Positions 32,489 through 41,738 are shown, counted from the stretch's first letter. The stretch: 64,000 bases of DNA from Anaeromassilibacillus sp. An250 (GCF_002159845.1 NZ_NFJK01000014.1:1-64000), one strand, 5' to 3'. The notes: generated by a model from the sequence alone, not told the origin. A program made the numbers and translations.

Positions 32489-33181
32489 TTACACCTCCTT
32501 ACTAAAGCGATACCCCATACCTTTTACCGTTTGAATAACAGAAGATTTGTCAGAATCCGGTTCTATTTTTTTGCGGAGTTTGCTAATCATAACCATGATG
32601 TTTGCATCGTCAAAACAATATTCTTCCTTCCATACAGCCTCATAAATCTGTTTTTTTGTCAGAATTTTTCCCTGATTGCGCGCAAGGTATAAAAGAAGTT
32701 CAAATTCTTTATTTGGCAATTCAAAAGTACCTTTTTCCGTGGTAACACTATGCTCGTCCAGATTGATCTCCAACCCCTTGTAAACCAGTTTTCCCAAAGT
32801 ATCATCAATCACACTGAACTGGGTAAAACGACGAATCAGAGATATAACACGCGCCACAAATTCATCAACATCAAACGGCTTTGTCAGATAATCGTCTGCG
32901 CCAGCCCGCAGTCCCCGAACCTTACTAAGATTATCGCTTTTCGCCGTTAACATCAGAATTGGGATATTGCTTTTTTCTCTGATATGCTCCATTGTCTCAA
33001 AGCCATCCAATCCAGGCATCATTATATCTAATACAATTAACTGATATTGTTTGGTTGAGAGAAGAAATATTCCATCTTTTCCCGAATGGCAAACATCAGC
33101 ATTTATATTTTCTACCAATACGCTTCGTTGTAATAACTCACATAATTCTTTATCATCATCTATAATTAAAATTTTGTTCAT
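32489..33181 (-). CDS. OmpR-family response regulator
   Basis: 230 aa. Receiver domain with IIDDDKELC, phosphorylation site VLDIMMPG (Asp near 53), and LTAKSD/KPF at the end. The C-terminal winged helix is ELPNKEFELLLYLARNQGKILTKKQIYEAVW. It likely binds the three 11-bp-spaced repeats before the ABC operon. Confidence 0.93.
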   Translation of the reverse strand: MNKILIIDDDKELCELLQRSVLVENINADVCHSGKDGIFLLSTKQYQLIVLDIMMPGLDGFETMEHIREKSNIPILMLTAKSDNLSKVRGLRAGADDYLTKPFDVDEFVARVISLIRRFTQFSVIDDTLGKLVYKGLEINLDEHSVTTEKGTFELPNKEFELLLYLARNQGKILTKKQIYEAVWKEEYCFDDANIMVMISKLRKKIEPDSDKSSVIQTVKGMGYRFSKEV

Positions 33182-33345
33182 CCCACTTCTCCTTTATGAT
33201 TTGCAAATTCTGTTCTTTGACTTCAAACTATTTATCCGGGTTTTTCCCATATATCCAATTATATTTCTTTGTTTTGCGGAATACAAGGTGGGAAATGTGT
33301 CGGTATTATTATAATTTAATGCAAATCGAAGTCTTTACCTAAAAG

Positions 33346-33699
33346 CTAATTGTAGATCAATTCGTCTTGAATGATTTCCTCCACCTGCACTTTCAGAGTG
33401 TCCATCAGCCCCACCCAGCGCATAGGGTCACGGGCTTTTAGTTCCTCGGTGACGCCCGCCGCCTCCATCATGCGGGGCAGCATGGCGTCCATGCGCTCCC
33501 GCGCCGTCCGGTCAATCTCCAACAGGTGCGGGTACAGCTTTTCACTCAAAATCAAGCTGCTGTAAAGGCCGGGCCGGTGTTCCTTCAGGTAGCGTTGCCG
33601 CATACGGCCATACTTGCCGATGGGGGCCTCCGGCTGCCCGGAAAGTTTCAGGTCGGGGATGTAGTAATCCCCGCAGCGGGTGTAAGTCAATTCGTTCAT
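33346..33699 (-). CDS. tnpV: TnpV-family transposon protein (E2)
   Basis: 117 aa from the ATG at 33699 (GGAGG upstream). Core GDYYIPDLKLSGQPEAPIGKYGRM and VTEELKARDPMRWVGLMDTL. Follows the recombinase gene by 26 bp. Homologous to the E3 copy at 19190. Confidence 0.82.
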   Translation of the reverse strand: MNELTYTRCGDYYIPDLKLSGQPEAPIGKYGRMRQRYLKEHRPGLYSSLILSEKLYPHLLEIDRTARERMDAMLPRMMEAAGVTEELKARDPMRWVGLMDTLKVQVEEIIQDELIYN

Positions 33700-33725
33700 G
33701 TTCGTCCTCCTTTGCACTGTGACGG

Positions 33726-35606
33726 TTAAACTGCGGCGCTGGCCGATATGGTGGCCTTGCGCGGCTCCTGCCTGGGCAACTGGCTGACAGGGATAAAAAT
33801 GCCTTTTTCCATGTCCTCAGCCCGGATCGCGGCCTTTGCCACCTCCACCTGGACCTTGCGCTTGGCGTTGTAGCGTTCTTCCCATTCCTTCTGCTTGCCG
33901 TTGGCCTTGCGACGTAAGTAGTTCTGGTGAAGCCTGTCCTTGCGCTCCTCCTTCTTCCGCAGTTCTTCCTGTTCCTCCGGGGTCAGGGGAACCGGCTGCA
34001 AGGCGGGCGGGATATACCGGCCCACAAAGTTGAAGTAGATTTCAACCTCCTGTGTGGTGTCTTGGCTGCCTTTCCGGGCGCGTTCATGGACAAGGATTTT
34101 CTCTACAAACTCGTTGAGCATGGTGTTTGTCAGCGTGTCGAAGTTTTCATACTTGTCAATCAGGGCAATAAACTTCTCCGCAGATTTCCGGCTCTGCTCG
34201 TAGCCAGTAACGGCCTTTTCCAGTTCCGCGATTTCCGCATTGAGAGCGTCCTGCTCTTTGGCATACTGTGCGTCCAGGGCCTCATACCGGGCGTCCGGCA
34301 GCTTACCCAGGGCGTTGTCCTCATAGATTTTGCAGATCAGCTTTTCCAGTTCCCCGGCCCGCTTTTGGGCGGCGGCCAGCCGTTTCCGCTTTTTGGATAT
34401 GTCGGCGGTCTGCTGGGCGGCCTGCGTTTCCTGGACAGTGCGGATAAACTCAGCCCTGTCATTCTTGGAATACTCCGCGATGGCCCGGAGCATATCGGTT
34501 ATCAGGGTCAGGACGGCCTCGGCCCGGATGCGGTGCTGTGTGCCGCAGAGCGTCCCGCATGGGACTTTGGTGTATTGGCTGCAAGTAAACTGTGGATCGC
34601 GCTTTCCGTTGTAGGTGCGGTGAACATACATCTTGCCGCCGCAGTCAGCGCAGTACATCAGGCCGGTCAGGGGATGGGCCTCGCCCCAGCCGTCCGGGTA
34701 GCGCCGGACATTTGCCCGGATACGCTGCACATTGTCAAAGGTTTCCTGGTCGATGATGGCCTCATGGGTATTCTCGAAAATCGTCCACTCGCTTTCGTCA
34801 ACATAGTGGCTTTTCTTGTCCTTGAAGTGCTTGCGGGTCTTGAAATTGATGGTGTGGCCCAGGTATTCCCGCTTTTTCAGGATGTTTACAATGGTGGATG
34901 AACCCCAGCCATAAGGGTCTTTGACCGGCTTCGTCCTGTTTACTCCTTCGTCAAAGCGTGCCAGATGGACAGCGGGGATTTCAACCTTTGCCTCGGACAG
35001 TAGCCTGGAGATTTGATAGGGGCCGTAGCCCTCCATCGTCAGGGAAAAGATACGGCGTACCACTTCGGCGGCTTCTTCGTCCACAAGCCAGTGTTCCCGC
35101 TTCTCGTCCCACAAGTAGCCGTAAATAACGGTGCCGGTCAGGTGCTTGCCGCTCATGCCCTTGGACTTGAACACGGAGCGGATTTTCCGGCTGGTGTCGC
35201 GGGCGTAAAACTCATTCATAATGTTGCGGAAAGGGGTAAAATCATCATCACCTTTCAGACTGTCTACACCGTCATTGATGGCGATCAGCCGGACACCGCG
35301 CTGCCGCAAAATCTCCATAACCTGGCCGACTTTCAGATAGTCACGCCCCAGGCGGCTCATGTCTTTGATAACAATGGCCTCCACCCGTCCGGCCTCGACT
35401 TCCTCCATCATCGCCAGAAAGCCGGGGCGGTCAAAGCGGGTTCCCGATACACCGTCATCGGTGAAATGCCGGGGATTGGGCAGGTTATTCCGGCGGGCAA
35501 ACTCCTCTAACATCTGCTTTTGATGGCTTATGGAATTACTCTCGCCCTGTAACTCATCGTCGCGGCTCAAACGCTCGTACAGTGGGGTGATTTTTTCGTT
35601 TCTCAT
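33726..35606 (-). CDS. Large serine recombinase of E2
   Basis: 626 aa, GGAGG before the ATG. Catalytic serine region ITPLYERLSRDDELQGESNSI; VIKDMSRLGRDYLKV; recombinase domain; zinc ribbon MYCADCGGKMY with later Cys residues; long coiled coil; basic C-terminal tail. It lies about 90 bp from the right boundary of E2, directly against virD4 piece B, the position expected for the enzyme that integrated E2. Confidence 0.94.
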   Translation of the reverse strand: MRNEKITPLYERLSRDDELQGESNSISHQKQMLEEFARRNNLPNPRHFTDDGVSGTRFDRPGFLAMMEEVEAGRVEAIVIKDMSRLGRDYLKVGQVMEILRQRGVRLIAINDGVDSLKGDDDFTPFRNIMNEFYARDTSRKIRSVFKSKGMSGKHLTGTVIYGYLWDEKREHWLVDEEAAEVVRRIFSLTMEGYGPYQISRLLSEAKVEIPAVHLARFDEGVNRTKPVKDPYGWGSSTIVNILKKREYLGHTINFKTRKHFKDKKSHYVDESEWTIFENTHEAIIDQETFDNVQRIRANVRRYPDGWGEAHPLTGLMYCADCGGKMYVHRTYNGKRDPQFTCSQYTKVPCGTLCGTQHRIRAEAVLTLITDMLRAIAEYSKNDRAEFIRTVQETQAAQQTADISKKRKRLAAAQKRAGELEKLICKIYEDNALGKLPDARYEALDAQYAKEQDALNAEIAELEKAVTGYEQSRKSAEKFIALIDKYENFDTLTNTMLNEFVEKILVHERARKGSQDTTQEVEIYFNFVGRYIPPALQPVPLTPEEQEELRKKEERKDRLHQNYLRRKANGKQKEWEERYNAKRKVQVEVAKAAIRAEDMEKGIFIPVSQLPRQEPRKATISASAAV

Positions 35607-35628
35607 GGCTGTACCTCCTGAAATGAAA

Positions 35629-35692
35629 ATGCTCTAAGTGACTGCTTCACTAACCATGACAAAAGCCATGATTAAGAAGTCACTTAGAGCAT
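35629..35692. repeat. 15-bp perfect inverted repeat at the right end of E2
   Basis: ATGCTCTAAGTGACT (35629-35643) and AGTCACTTAGAGCAT (35678-35692) are perfect inverse copies, with a smaller nested repeat between. They sit between the recombinase start and the crossover bases. Likely a recombinase site or a repressor site for its promoter. Confidence 0.7.
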
Positions 35693-35698
35693 ACATCT

Positions 35699-36417
35699 CC
35701 CGCAGCCAGCTTGTACTTTTTGTACTGACGGACGGCGAAGTGGTTGGGCTTCTCTGCCTCCAGCGCGTCAAACATCAGGTCCACGGGGTTCTTGAACTCC
35801 TCGTCATCCTCCCGGACCTCCATCGCGTTGATGAACTCGATGAGGGTGGAGAAATTCTGTTCCTCCACCGGGGCCTCGTAGTGGATATACCCAATGAGGG
35901 CGCAGTACAAAAGCGTCTCGGCCTTAACCCAAAAATCGTCCCCGGCCTTGCCCTCGCCCTTGGTGTTGGCGATCAGCGTCGTGACCAGTTTCAAGATGTC
36001 CTTTTCGGAGTGGATGTAGGCAAAGGGATTATAGTGCATGGACTTCTTGAAGTTGATGGTATTGAGGACTTTGATCCGATAAGGCTCATAGATGTCCTTG
36101 CCGTGCTTATCCTTCATGGGCTTGCCGTCCTTGCCCAGCTTGGGTGTGCCGCGCTGAAGCATTTTGCCGCACTCCACCAGGATGGTGCCTTTTGGGTCTG
36201 TCACCACATAGGAGCTGTGCATCTGCATCAGGTTCGGTTTCAGCCAGAAGCGGGTCTTGCCGGAACCGGAGCCACCGATCACCAGCACATTTTTGTTTCT
36301 GGCGGTCTTGGGGTCCTTGGGGCGGCTGTTCATGGTCAGGCTCTCGGTTTTAGTCAGAATCACATTGTTCTGGAACACCGGGTCGATGTAGGGTGCGATG
36401 TCCTCATGGGTGCCCCA
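35699..36417 (-). pseudogene. virD4: VirD4-type coupling protein, piece B (Walker A part)
   Basis: The frame runs WGTHEDIAPYIDPVFQNNVI...NVLVIGGSGSGKTRFW...YKKYKLAAG, then switches to unrelated codons. GGSGSGKT is Walker A. The left limit is TGG (36415-36417), shared with 44074-44076 at the end of piece A. The right limit is CGGG (35699-35702). In the joined protein this covers about residues 103-342. Intact T4CPs are about 600 aa. Confidence 0.92.
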
Positions 36418-36511
36418 TGAGGCGTTTTGTCAAGTGCTTTTTTGAGTTATTGACGCAAATGATAGTGAAAGCGCGAAAGTGCAAAGTGCAAAGGGTCTGC
36501 GTTTTGCACTT

Positions 36512-38416
36512 TCAGCTTGCGGTTTCGGGCGGCTGCTTCTTTTTGAGGAAGTTGTACCATTGACCGCCGACGCGCCTTGCGCCCAAAATGCCGCCCATAT
36601 TGCGCTTGGCGTTCTGTACTGTCCTCTCGGATATTCCGGCTTCGGCTGCGGCTTTTACAATGTCCTCGCTGGCAAGCTCTTTCCCGTCTGCAAGTAAATC
36701 CAGTATCAGCCGTTCCGCCTGTTCGGTCTTGGTGGCGGTATTCCCGCCCGCGCCGGATAGAAGTTCCTCGGCGGTTATGTCGTATTCGCCTATCCATGAA
36801 AATCCTGTTTCCGGGTCAAGGCAAAAGGCAACGGGCTTTCCCTCCGGCGCAAGGGAAGATTTGTCATGGACGATTACCCGCACATTCGGCTCACGCTTCA
36901 CGCGCCCGATTAAAAGCACGCTCCTTGCCGCCGCCCGGAAGTCGATAGAGCCTAAGCCCCGGTACGCGCTTTGTCCTCCGGCGGCTTTGTTCAAGTGTCC
37001 GATAAGGATAACGGCGCAGCCGGTACGCTCGGCAACTTCGGCAAGCCTGCGGAAAATGGGGCGTACCTCGTTTGCCTTGTTCATGTCGGCTTTCTCGCCC
37101 ATGTACGCCTGTATGGGGTCAAGGATAATCAGCCGCGCCCCATTCTGTACGATTGCCTTTTCTATGCGCTCGTCGGAGAGGGTAAGCTCCCGCTTGGCTT
37201 CGTCAATGACAAGTACGCGGTCAAGGTCTGCGGCGGCTTCTATCAACCGGGGCTTGACGGTATCGCCCAAACCGTCCTCGGCGGTCTGGTAAATCACTTG
37301 GAACGGCGGCAGGGGCTTCATTCCCGGCAGCGTTCCCCCTGTGGTACAGGCGGCGGCAAGGCGTAGGGCAAAGGTGGTCTTTCCCTCGCCGGGGTTGCCC
37401 TGTACGATAGTCACTTTCCCAAAGGGGATATACGGCTCCCATAGCCATTCAACGGCTTGCGTGTCAACCTCGCTCATGCGGATAATCTCAACGGTTTCTT
37501 CCTGTGGCGGCGGCTCTTTCAAGCCGTAAACGGCTTCCCGCAAATACTTCCCGTCTGTGATTTCCCCCTTGCGCTGCAATACCTCGTTCCAGTCTTTGAA
37601 AAGCGGCACAAGGCGGTGGACGGTCAAGCCCTCCGTCGTGAGGTCTACAAGGCGGCTGCAAGCGTCGTTCCCGGCTTGGTCGCTGTCAAGGCAGAGGTAA
37701 ACGGTCTTGATGTTCGGACGGTCAGAGAGGAAACGCAACAGGGCTTTTTCCCCCACGCCGCCCAATGACAGGTAGCTTTGTTTCTGCCATTCCTTTTTGA
37801 ACAGGCAGAGAAAAGATAACAGGTCAATAGGGGCTTCAAAGACGAAAAGCCGTTCGCCCTCGCCCCGGTAGCAGAAATTAAATGCCTTGTCGCTGCCTTT
37901 CACATCAAGCCGGAAGTTTCCGGCTGTGCCGCGCTGGTGGGCGTATCTCGGTACGCCGTCCTCGTCCCGCCCCACAAATACGGCGTTGTGGTGGGCGGCT
38001 TCCTCGTAAATATCCCCGCTGGCAAGAAAAAAGCCCGTCACATCTTCGTCAATGCGGCGGGCTGCTGTGAGGTAGTTCCTCGCTGTTCGGTTGTCGGTGT
38101 TCCGGGGCGGTAGCCGGAAGTCGGAGAGGGGCGCGGGGCAAGGTCTGTCCGGCGGCGGGGCGGCTCCTTTCTCGCCTGTGAGAAATTCAACGGCTTCGGT
38201 AAAGCTCTTGCCGAAAAACTCCATGACAAAATCAACGGGGCCGCCGCCTTTGCTCTGGCTGTGCCTGTACCACTTGTTCCCCCGGATTGTCAGGCTGTCG
38301 TGCCGCTTCCAGCGGTATTCCTGTCCGGCGCGGGTAAGCTGCTCGCCCTGTGATTGCAGGAACGAAACAAGGTCGGCTTGGTTTGCCCGGTCTATCTGGT
38401 CTTGGGTATAATACAA
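36512..38416 (-). CDS. DUF3991/TOPRIM primase fused to RepA-like helicase
   Basis: 634 aa from a TTG at 38416 (GGAG 9 nt upstream). The N terminus has the DUF3991 region (RHDSLTIRGNKWYRHSQSKGGGPVDFVMEF), then a TOPRIM part (KTVYLCLDSDQAGNDA). The second half is a RepA/AAA_25 ATPase: Walker A VQGNPGEGKTTFALR, Walker B RLIILDPIQAYMG, then HLNKAAGG and a winged C terminus. Family role: primer synthesis and unwinding for replication of the element. Confidence 0.88.
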   Translation of the reverse strand: MYYTQDQIDRANQADLVSFLQSQGEQLTRAGQEYRWKRHDSLTIRGNKWYRHSQSKGGGPVDFVMEFFGKSFTEAVEFLTGEKGAAPPPDRPCPAPLSDFRLPPRNTDNRTARNYLTAARRIDEDVTGFFLASGDIYEEAAHHNAVFVGRDEDGVPRYAHQRGTAGNFRLDVKGSDKAFNFCYRGEGERLFVFEAPIDLLSFLCLFKKEWQKQSYLSLGGVGEKALLRFLSDRPNIKTVYLCLDSDQAGNDACSRLVDLTTEGLTVHRLVPLFKDWNEVLQRKGEITDGKYLREAVYGLKEPPPQEETVEIIRMSEVDTQAVEWLWEPYIPFGKVTIVQGNPGEGKTTFALRLAAACTTGGTLPGMKPLPPFQVIYQTAEDGLGDTVKPRLIEAAADLDRVLVIDEAKRELTLSDERIEKAIVQNGARLIILDPIQAYMGEKADMNKANEVRPIFRRLAEVAERTGCAVILIGHLNKAAGGQSAYRGLGSIDFRAAARSVLLIGRVKREPNVRVIVHDKSSLAPEGKPVAFCLDPETGFSWIGEYDITAEELLSGAGGNTATKTEQAERLILDLLADGKELASEDIVKAAAEAGISERTVQNAKRNMGGILGARRVGGQWYNFLKKKQPPETAS

Positions 38417-38431
38417 AAAAATCAACTCCTT

Positions 38432-39931
38432 TCATCGGTCTAAGTCGTGTCGCTTGGTGCGGCTTTGCTCCGGCTGCTCGGCGCGGAGTGCGACATCAAC
38501 ACACTTGCGTATCTTCTGAAGCTCGGCTACTTCGGCGCAGGCAGCTTTCAGTTTTGCATAGTCCTCGCTGTCCTGCGCCTTTAGGGTGGCGTATTCCTGT
38601 TCCCATTCCGCGATAGGCAGGCTCTTTGTTCCTTTCGGCAGCTTCGCATGGAGATAGCGGCTTGCCGCTTCCCATAGGGCAAGCTCGGCGCGGTGGGCTT
38701 CCTCGTACTTGTCGCGTTTGCTCGTCCAGCCGTTTTTCAGCGTCTTTAGCTGGTCGCGGACGGGCTTATACTTGGTGTAGTTCTTCCCGCACTCAATCAG
38801 CTTTTGAAGCTCTTTCATTCGCTGCTCGGCGGTTTTCATTCCCGCCCGGATAGAATAGGCGTTATCACTGACAGAGGAAAGGGCTGCGTCCAGCTCCGCA
38901 AGGGTGGAAATGCCATGCTCGGATAAATAGTTGACTGCCGCCGATACGGTTTTCAGTTCGTCGGCTACGTGCTGCCTTTGCCAACTCTGCGAATACTTCC
39001 GGCTCTTTTCCCTCTGAATGCTTAGATATTTCATCAAGAGGTTTGCAAGTCCGGGGGATTGCGGGGGCTGCTCCGGGGCGGTTTCCCTTTCGGCAAGCAG
39101 TCCGGCAAGCCATTCTTTGAGCTTGCCGATCTGCGCCCGGATTTCCCGGATAAGACGGTTTGCTTTCTGGATATTCCGGTTAAGCTCGCCTTTCTCGGTG
39201 GTTACGCCTTTCTTCTCCATTTGGCAAGCCGCCACGCCCATGTGGACGGTGGGTATCTCGTCAATGCCGCGCTCGGCGTTGCTGCGGTGGTCGATACGCT
39301 CCGTACTTCCGGCGCGTTCAAGGTAGGCATTTGAAATGTCCGCCCACGCCTTGCGCCACAAGAGGGCGTTGCCCTTGTCGTTCCAGCCGGTAAGGTCTAC
39401 TTTGTGCGTCTTGTATCTGCCGCTTGGTAAGCGTATGCGCTCGCCGTTTTCGTCAAGGTCATATTCCTTTTTGGATTTCGCCGCCCATGCGCCGCGCTCG
39501 TCAAGGGGGCGCATGGTAAGCATGATATGACAATGGGGATTTCCGTCGCCCTTGTCGTGTATGCAGAAGTCGGCGCACATTCCTTTGGAAACAAATTGAG
39601 AGGAACAGTATTCCCGGACAAGCCGTATCTGTTCCTCTCGTGATAATTCTATGGGGAGTGCCGCGTCAATCTCCCTTGCAAGCTGGGCGTTTCCGGCTTT
39701 CTCGTAAAGCTCCACACTGTTCCACAAAGTAGCGCGGTCAGAGAAAGAGGGCGGGGCGTGGGGCGGCAACAGGATTTCCGTATGGACTACACCGCCTTTA
39801 TGGGTGTAGTCATGGGTTTCTCCGTCCCACTCGTTTGTGATTTTCTCGCCGCTTCGGTAAGCGGCTGCGGCAACGGCAGATTTGCCTTTTCCCCGGCTGA
39901 TTATGCTGATGTTACAATGGTAAATGGCTAT
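38432..39931 (-). CDS. mobA: MobA/MobL (MobQ) relaxase of E1, likely ATA start
   Basis: About 499 aa. Motifs: AIYHCNISIISRGKGKSAVAAAAYRSG at the N terminus and CADFCIHDKGDGNPHCHIML, the metal-binding His pair; long coiled-coil C terminus. After the ribosome site GGAGGTG, ATA at 39931 falls at the family's normal start position. The in-frame GTG at 39940 is inside the ribosome site itself. The E2 relaxase shows the same ATA. The oriT lies about 225 bp upstream. Confidence 0.88.
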   Translation of the reverse strand: MAIYHCNISIISRGKGKSAVAAAAYRSGEKITNEWDGETHDYTHKGGVVHTEILLPPHAPPSFSDRATLWNSVELYEKAGNAQLAREIDAALPIELSREEQIRLVREYCSSQFVSKGMCADFCIHDKGDGNPHCHIMLTMRPLDERGAWAAKSKKEYDLDENGERIRLPSGRYKTHKVDLTGWNDKGNALLWRKAWADISNAYLERAGSTERIDHRSNAERGIDEIPTVHMGVAACQMEKKGVTTEKGELNRNIQKANRLIREIRAQIGKLKEWLAGLLAERETAPEQPPQSPGLANLLMKYLSIQREKSRKYSQSWQRQHVADELKTVSAAVNYLSEHGISTLAELDAALSSVSDNAYSIRAGMKTAEQRMKELQKLIECGKNYTKYKPVRDQLKTLKNGWTSKRDKYEEAHRAELALWEAASRYLHAKLPKGTKSLPIAEWEQEYATLKAQDSEDYAKLKAACAEVAELQKIRKCVDVALRAEQPEQSRTKRHDLDR

Positions 39932-40134
39932 GGGTATCACCTCCGTTAGAGCGTCATTCAAACTTGTCGGAAGTGAACAGCTTGCAGCGCAAGGTGTTCG
40001 CTTCCGGCAAGTACACAAAGGGGTAGACAGCGCAAGCTGTCGCAGGGGAAGTGTAGCTTCCCCTGTCTGCGGCAAAGCCGCCATATCGGAGCGTGGGGAA
40101 AGTTCCCTGTGCGGAGATAAGCCCTCGGCAGAGC

Positions 40135-40180
40135 GCACACGCCCGTAAGGGTGTATAAGTGCGCCCTTAGTGCCTAAGGG
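40135..40180. other. oriT: oriT of E1 (R1162/RSF1010-like nic region)
   Basis: ACACGCCCGTAAGGGTGT forms the upstream arm pair; TAAGTGCGCCCT (40156-40167) is the nic core; CCCTTAGTGCCTAAGGG follows. Same plan as the E2 oriT, with different flanking sequence. Confidence 0.8.
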
Positions 40181-40182
40181 AT

Positions 40183-40479
40183 TTATCCGGCGTTCCCGCC
40201 CTCGGCTCGTTTTTTCAAAAACTCATGCGCTGGCTCGCTCGTCAAGGCAACCCTGAGAAGCGCGGCGGCTTCCTCGTCGGTCATGGTCTTGGCTTCCGGC
40301 ACAATGCTTTCAAAGACCGCGCCCCGGACGATAAGGCGGTGGCTGCGTGTCCGGCGTTCTTCCTGTGACAGCTTTTGCCGCAGCACCTTTTCCCGGTTTT
40401 CGTACTGCTGGATTTTCTTCTTGCTGTCCTCAATCTCGGCGGTCAATTCCTCGCGGGTTTTCTCTCTCGGTTTTGTCAT
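40183..40479 (-). CDS. DUF3847-family small protein (E1)
   Basis: 98 aa from the ATG at 40479 (GAAAGGAG upstream). Coiled-coil N-terminal half (EELTAEIEDSKKKIQQYENREKVLRQKLSQEERRTRSHRLIVRGAVFE). Ends next to oriT, like its E2 relative, which supports a relaxosome-linked role. Confidence 0.75.
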   Translation of the reverse strand: MTKPREKTREELTAEIEDSKKKIQQYENREKVLRQKLSQEERRTRSHRLIVRGAVFESIVPEAKTMTDEEAAALLRVALTSEPAHEFLKKRAEGGNAG

Positions 40480-40516
40480 AGCTGGTCGCTCCTTTCTGCC
40501 TGTCGGCATAGAAAAA

Positions 40517-40541
40517 GGACAGTCGATTTTCTCGGCTGTCC
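40517..40541 (-). terminator. Short terminator-like hairpin
   Basis: GGACAG (40517-40522) and CTGTCC (40536-40541), followed on the minus strand by TTTTT. It lies between the lipoprotein and DUF3847 genes. Confidence 0.5.
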
Positions 40542-40624
40542 CCTGTGGGTGGTTTATTTAATTTTACTGTGTTTTTCTTGCTAATCTGGAAGTCGCATAT
40601 TGTATTCTATGTCGGCATTTTGGC

Positions 40625-41353
40625 TTATTTATCAAACGAAATATCAATATCCCCATCTTGTGTTGAAATTGATATTGTTTTATCTCCGCCAACCTTAGAA
40701 TTGAGATTGCTATTACCACCTACGGTTTCGGTAACAATACTATAATCTGCCATGTTGCCACTAAATGTTCCTATAACATTCCCATTTTTCGTTTCACAAG
40801 CTAACTCTTGCATTATAGCGGTGTTGTCAAAAGAAATATTACCATCAAGTGTGTTTATTTGCAAATGGTTGATTGTCGCACTTCCAAAAGCTATATTTCC
40901 ATTATTAGTAGTTATTGTTATATCCTGAATATCCACATTTCCGATATTTATATCACCATCCAGTGTTTCAATACACAAATTGCCGGTGTAATTATCGGGA
41001 AGCGATAACACTAATTTAACATTTTTATAAGAGTCATCTTCAGAATATCTATCCCCTATATTAGATTGAGATTGCTTTGTAATCGTCAACTCTCCATTTT
41101 CTTCTGTTATCTCATAATCTTCACTTCCATCATCTGCTCGATAATATGTGACAGAAACAGTTTTACTATCTGAACTGACTATCTGAATGGGAGTATTTTT
41201 CTCATCTATCGTAACGCTTTCAATCTCGTCCGAAGCAGAATATGTATTTTCTTCATAATGAGGTGCCGTTCCTCTTAAATGAATATTACTACATCCGCAA
41301 AATAGGTATGTCATACTTAATAACAACAAAAAGGCAAGGAACTTTTTCATCAT
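40625..41353 (-). CDS. DUF4097-type beta-repeat lipoprotein
   Basis: 242 aa. The signal peptide ends in lipobox TYLFCGCSN. The body is a regular beta-repeat with recurring Gly-Asp/Asn turns (LDGDINIGNVDIQDITITTNNGNIAFGSATINHLQINTLDGNISF), typical of DUF4097 adhesin-like beta-helices. Much more AT-rich than the mobilization genes around it, so it is E1 cargo from another source. Surface-anchored; function unknown. Confidence 0.8.
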   Translation of the reverse strand: MMKKFLAFLLLLSMTYLFCGCSNIHLRGTAPHYEENTYSASDEIESVTIDEKNTPIQIVSSDSKTVSVTYYRADDGSEDYEITEENGELTITKQSQSNIGDRYSEDDSYKNVKLVLSLPDNYTGNLCIETLDGDINIGNVDIQDITITTNNGNIAFGSATINHLQINTLDGNISFDNTAIMQELACETKNGNVIGTFSGNMADYSIVTETVGGNSNLNSKVGGDKTISISTQDGDIDISFDK

Positions 41354-41441
41354 TTATTCTCCTTTTAAATTTTCAGTTTGCCGCTCGGTTTACTTTGGCT
41401 TGTTTTTTTAAGTATAGCACAAGACTATGAACAAATCTACA

Positions 41442-41738
41442 TCATTTTAGCCTGTCGGCGGCGTTGTTCTCTCTGGCATACTGCCGCGCTGCTTCCCGCC
41501 GTTCCTCGCTGTATGGGGCGGTCAGACGGAAAGAGAAGCGTCCTTTCTCAATATCAAACTCCATGCAGCCCGTTTCCGGGTCTGCGTCGGTCTGCTGGCA
41601 ATTCGCCGGATAACGGCGGCTGTATGCAAGCAGCCGCTTCTTTAAGGCGGTGTTGTGGGTGCGGATATGGATAAGAGGGTCTTTCTCGTCAAACCAAATG
41701 TCGGTGGTCTTTTCCTGCTTGGTAAGCCCTGTTTTCAT
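41442..41738 (-). CDS. Small IME accessory protein (98 aa)
   Basis: MKTGLTKQEKTTDIWFDEKD..., GGAG before the ATG. Shares PYSEERREAARQYARE and the LKKRLLAYSRRYPANC-like middle with the E3 protein at 17036. Conserved in clostridial elements, function unknown. Confidence 0.7.
   Translation of the reverse strand: MKTGLTKQEKTTDIWFDEKDPLIHIRTHNTALKKRLLAYSRRYPANCQQTDADPETGCMEFDIEKGRFSFRLTAPYSEERREAARQYARENNAADRLK

Larger units (their letters stand above)
20242..35698. mobile_element. Element E2, serine-recombinase IME inside virD4 (15,457 bp)
   Basis: Bounded by the shared bases CCCG (20242-20245 and 35699-35702). It carries a serine recombinase next to its right end, TnpV, TnpW, helicase loader and replisome organizer genes, a MobQ relaxase and oriT, a toxin-antitoxin pair, four sigma-like genes, and an ABC/two-component resistance cluster. 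Excision would join ...KLAA to GKTAKS... in frame. Confidence 0.85.
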
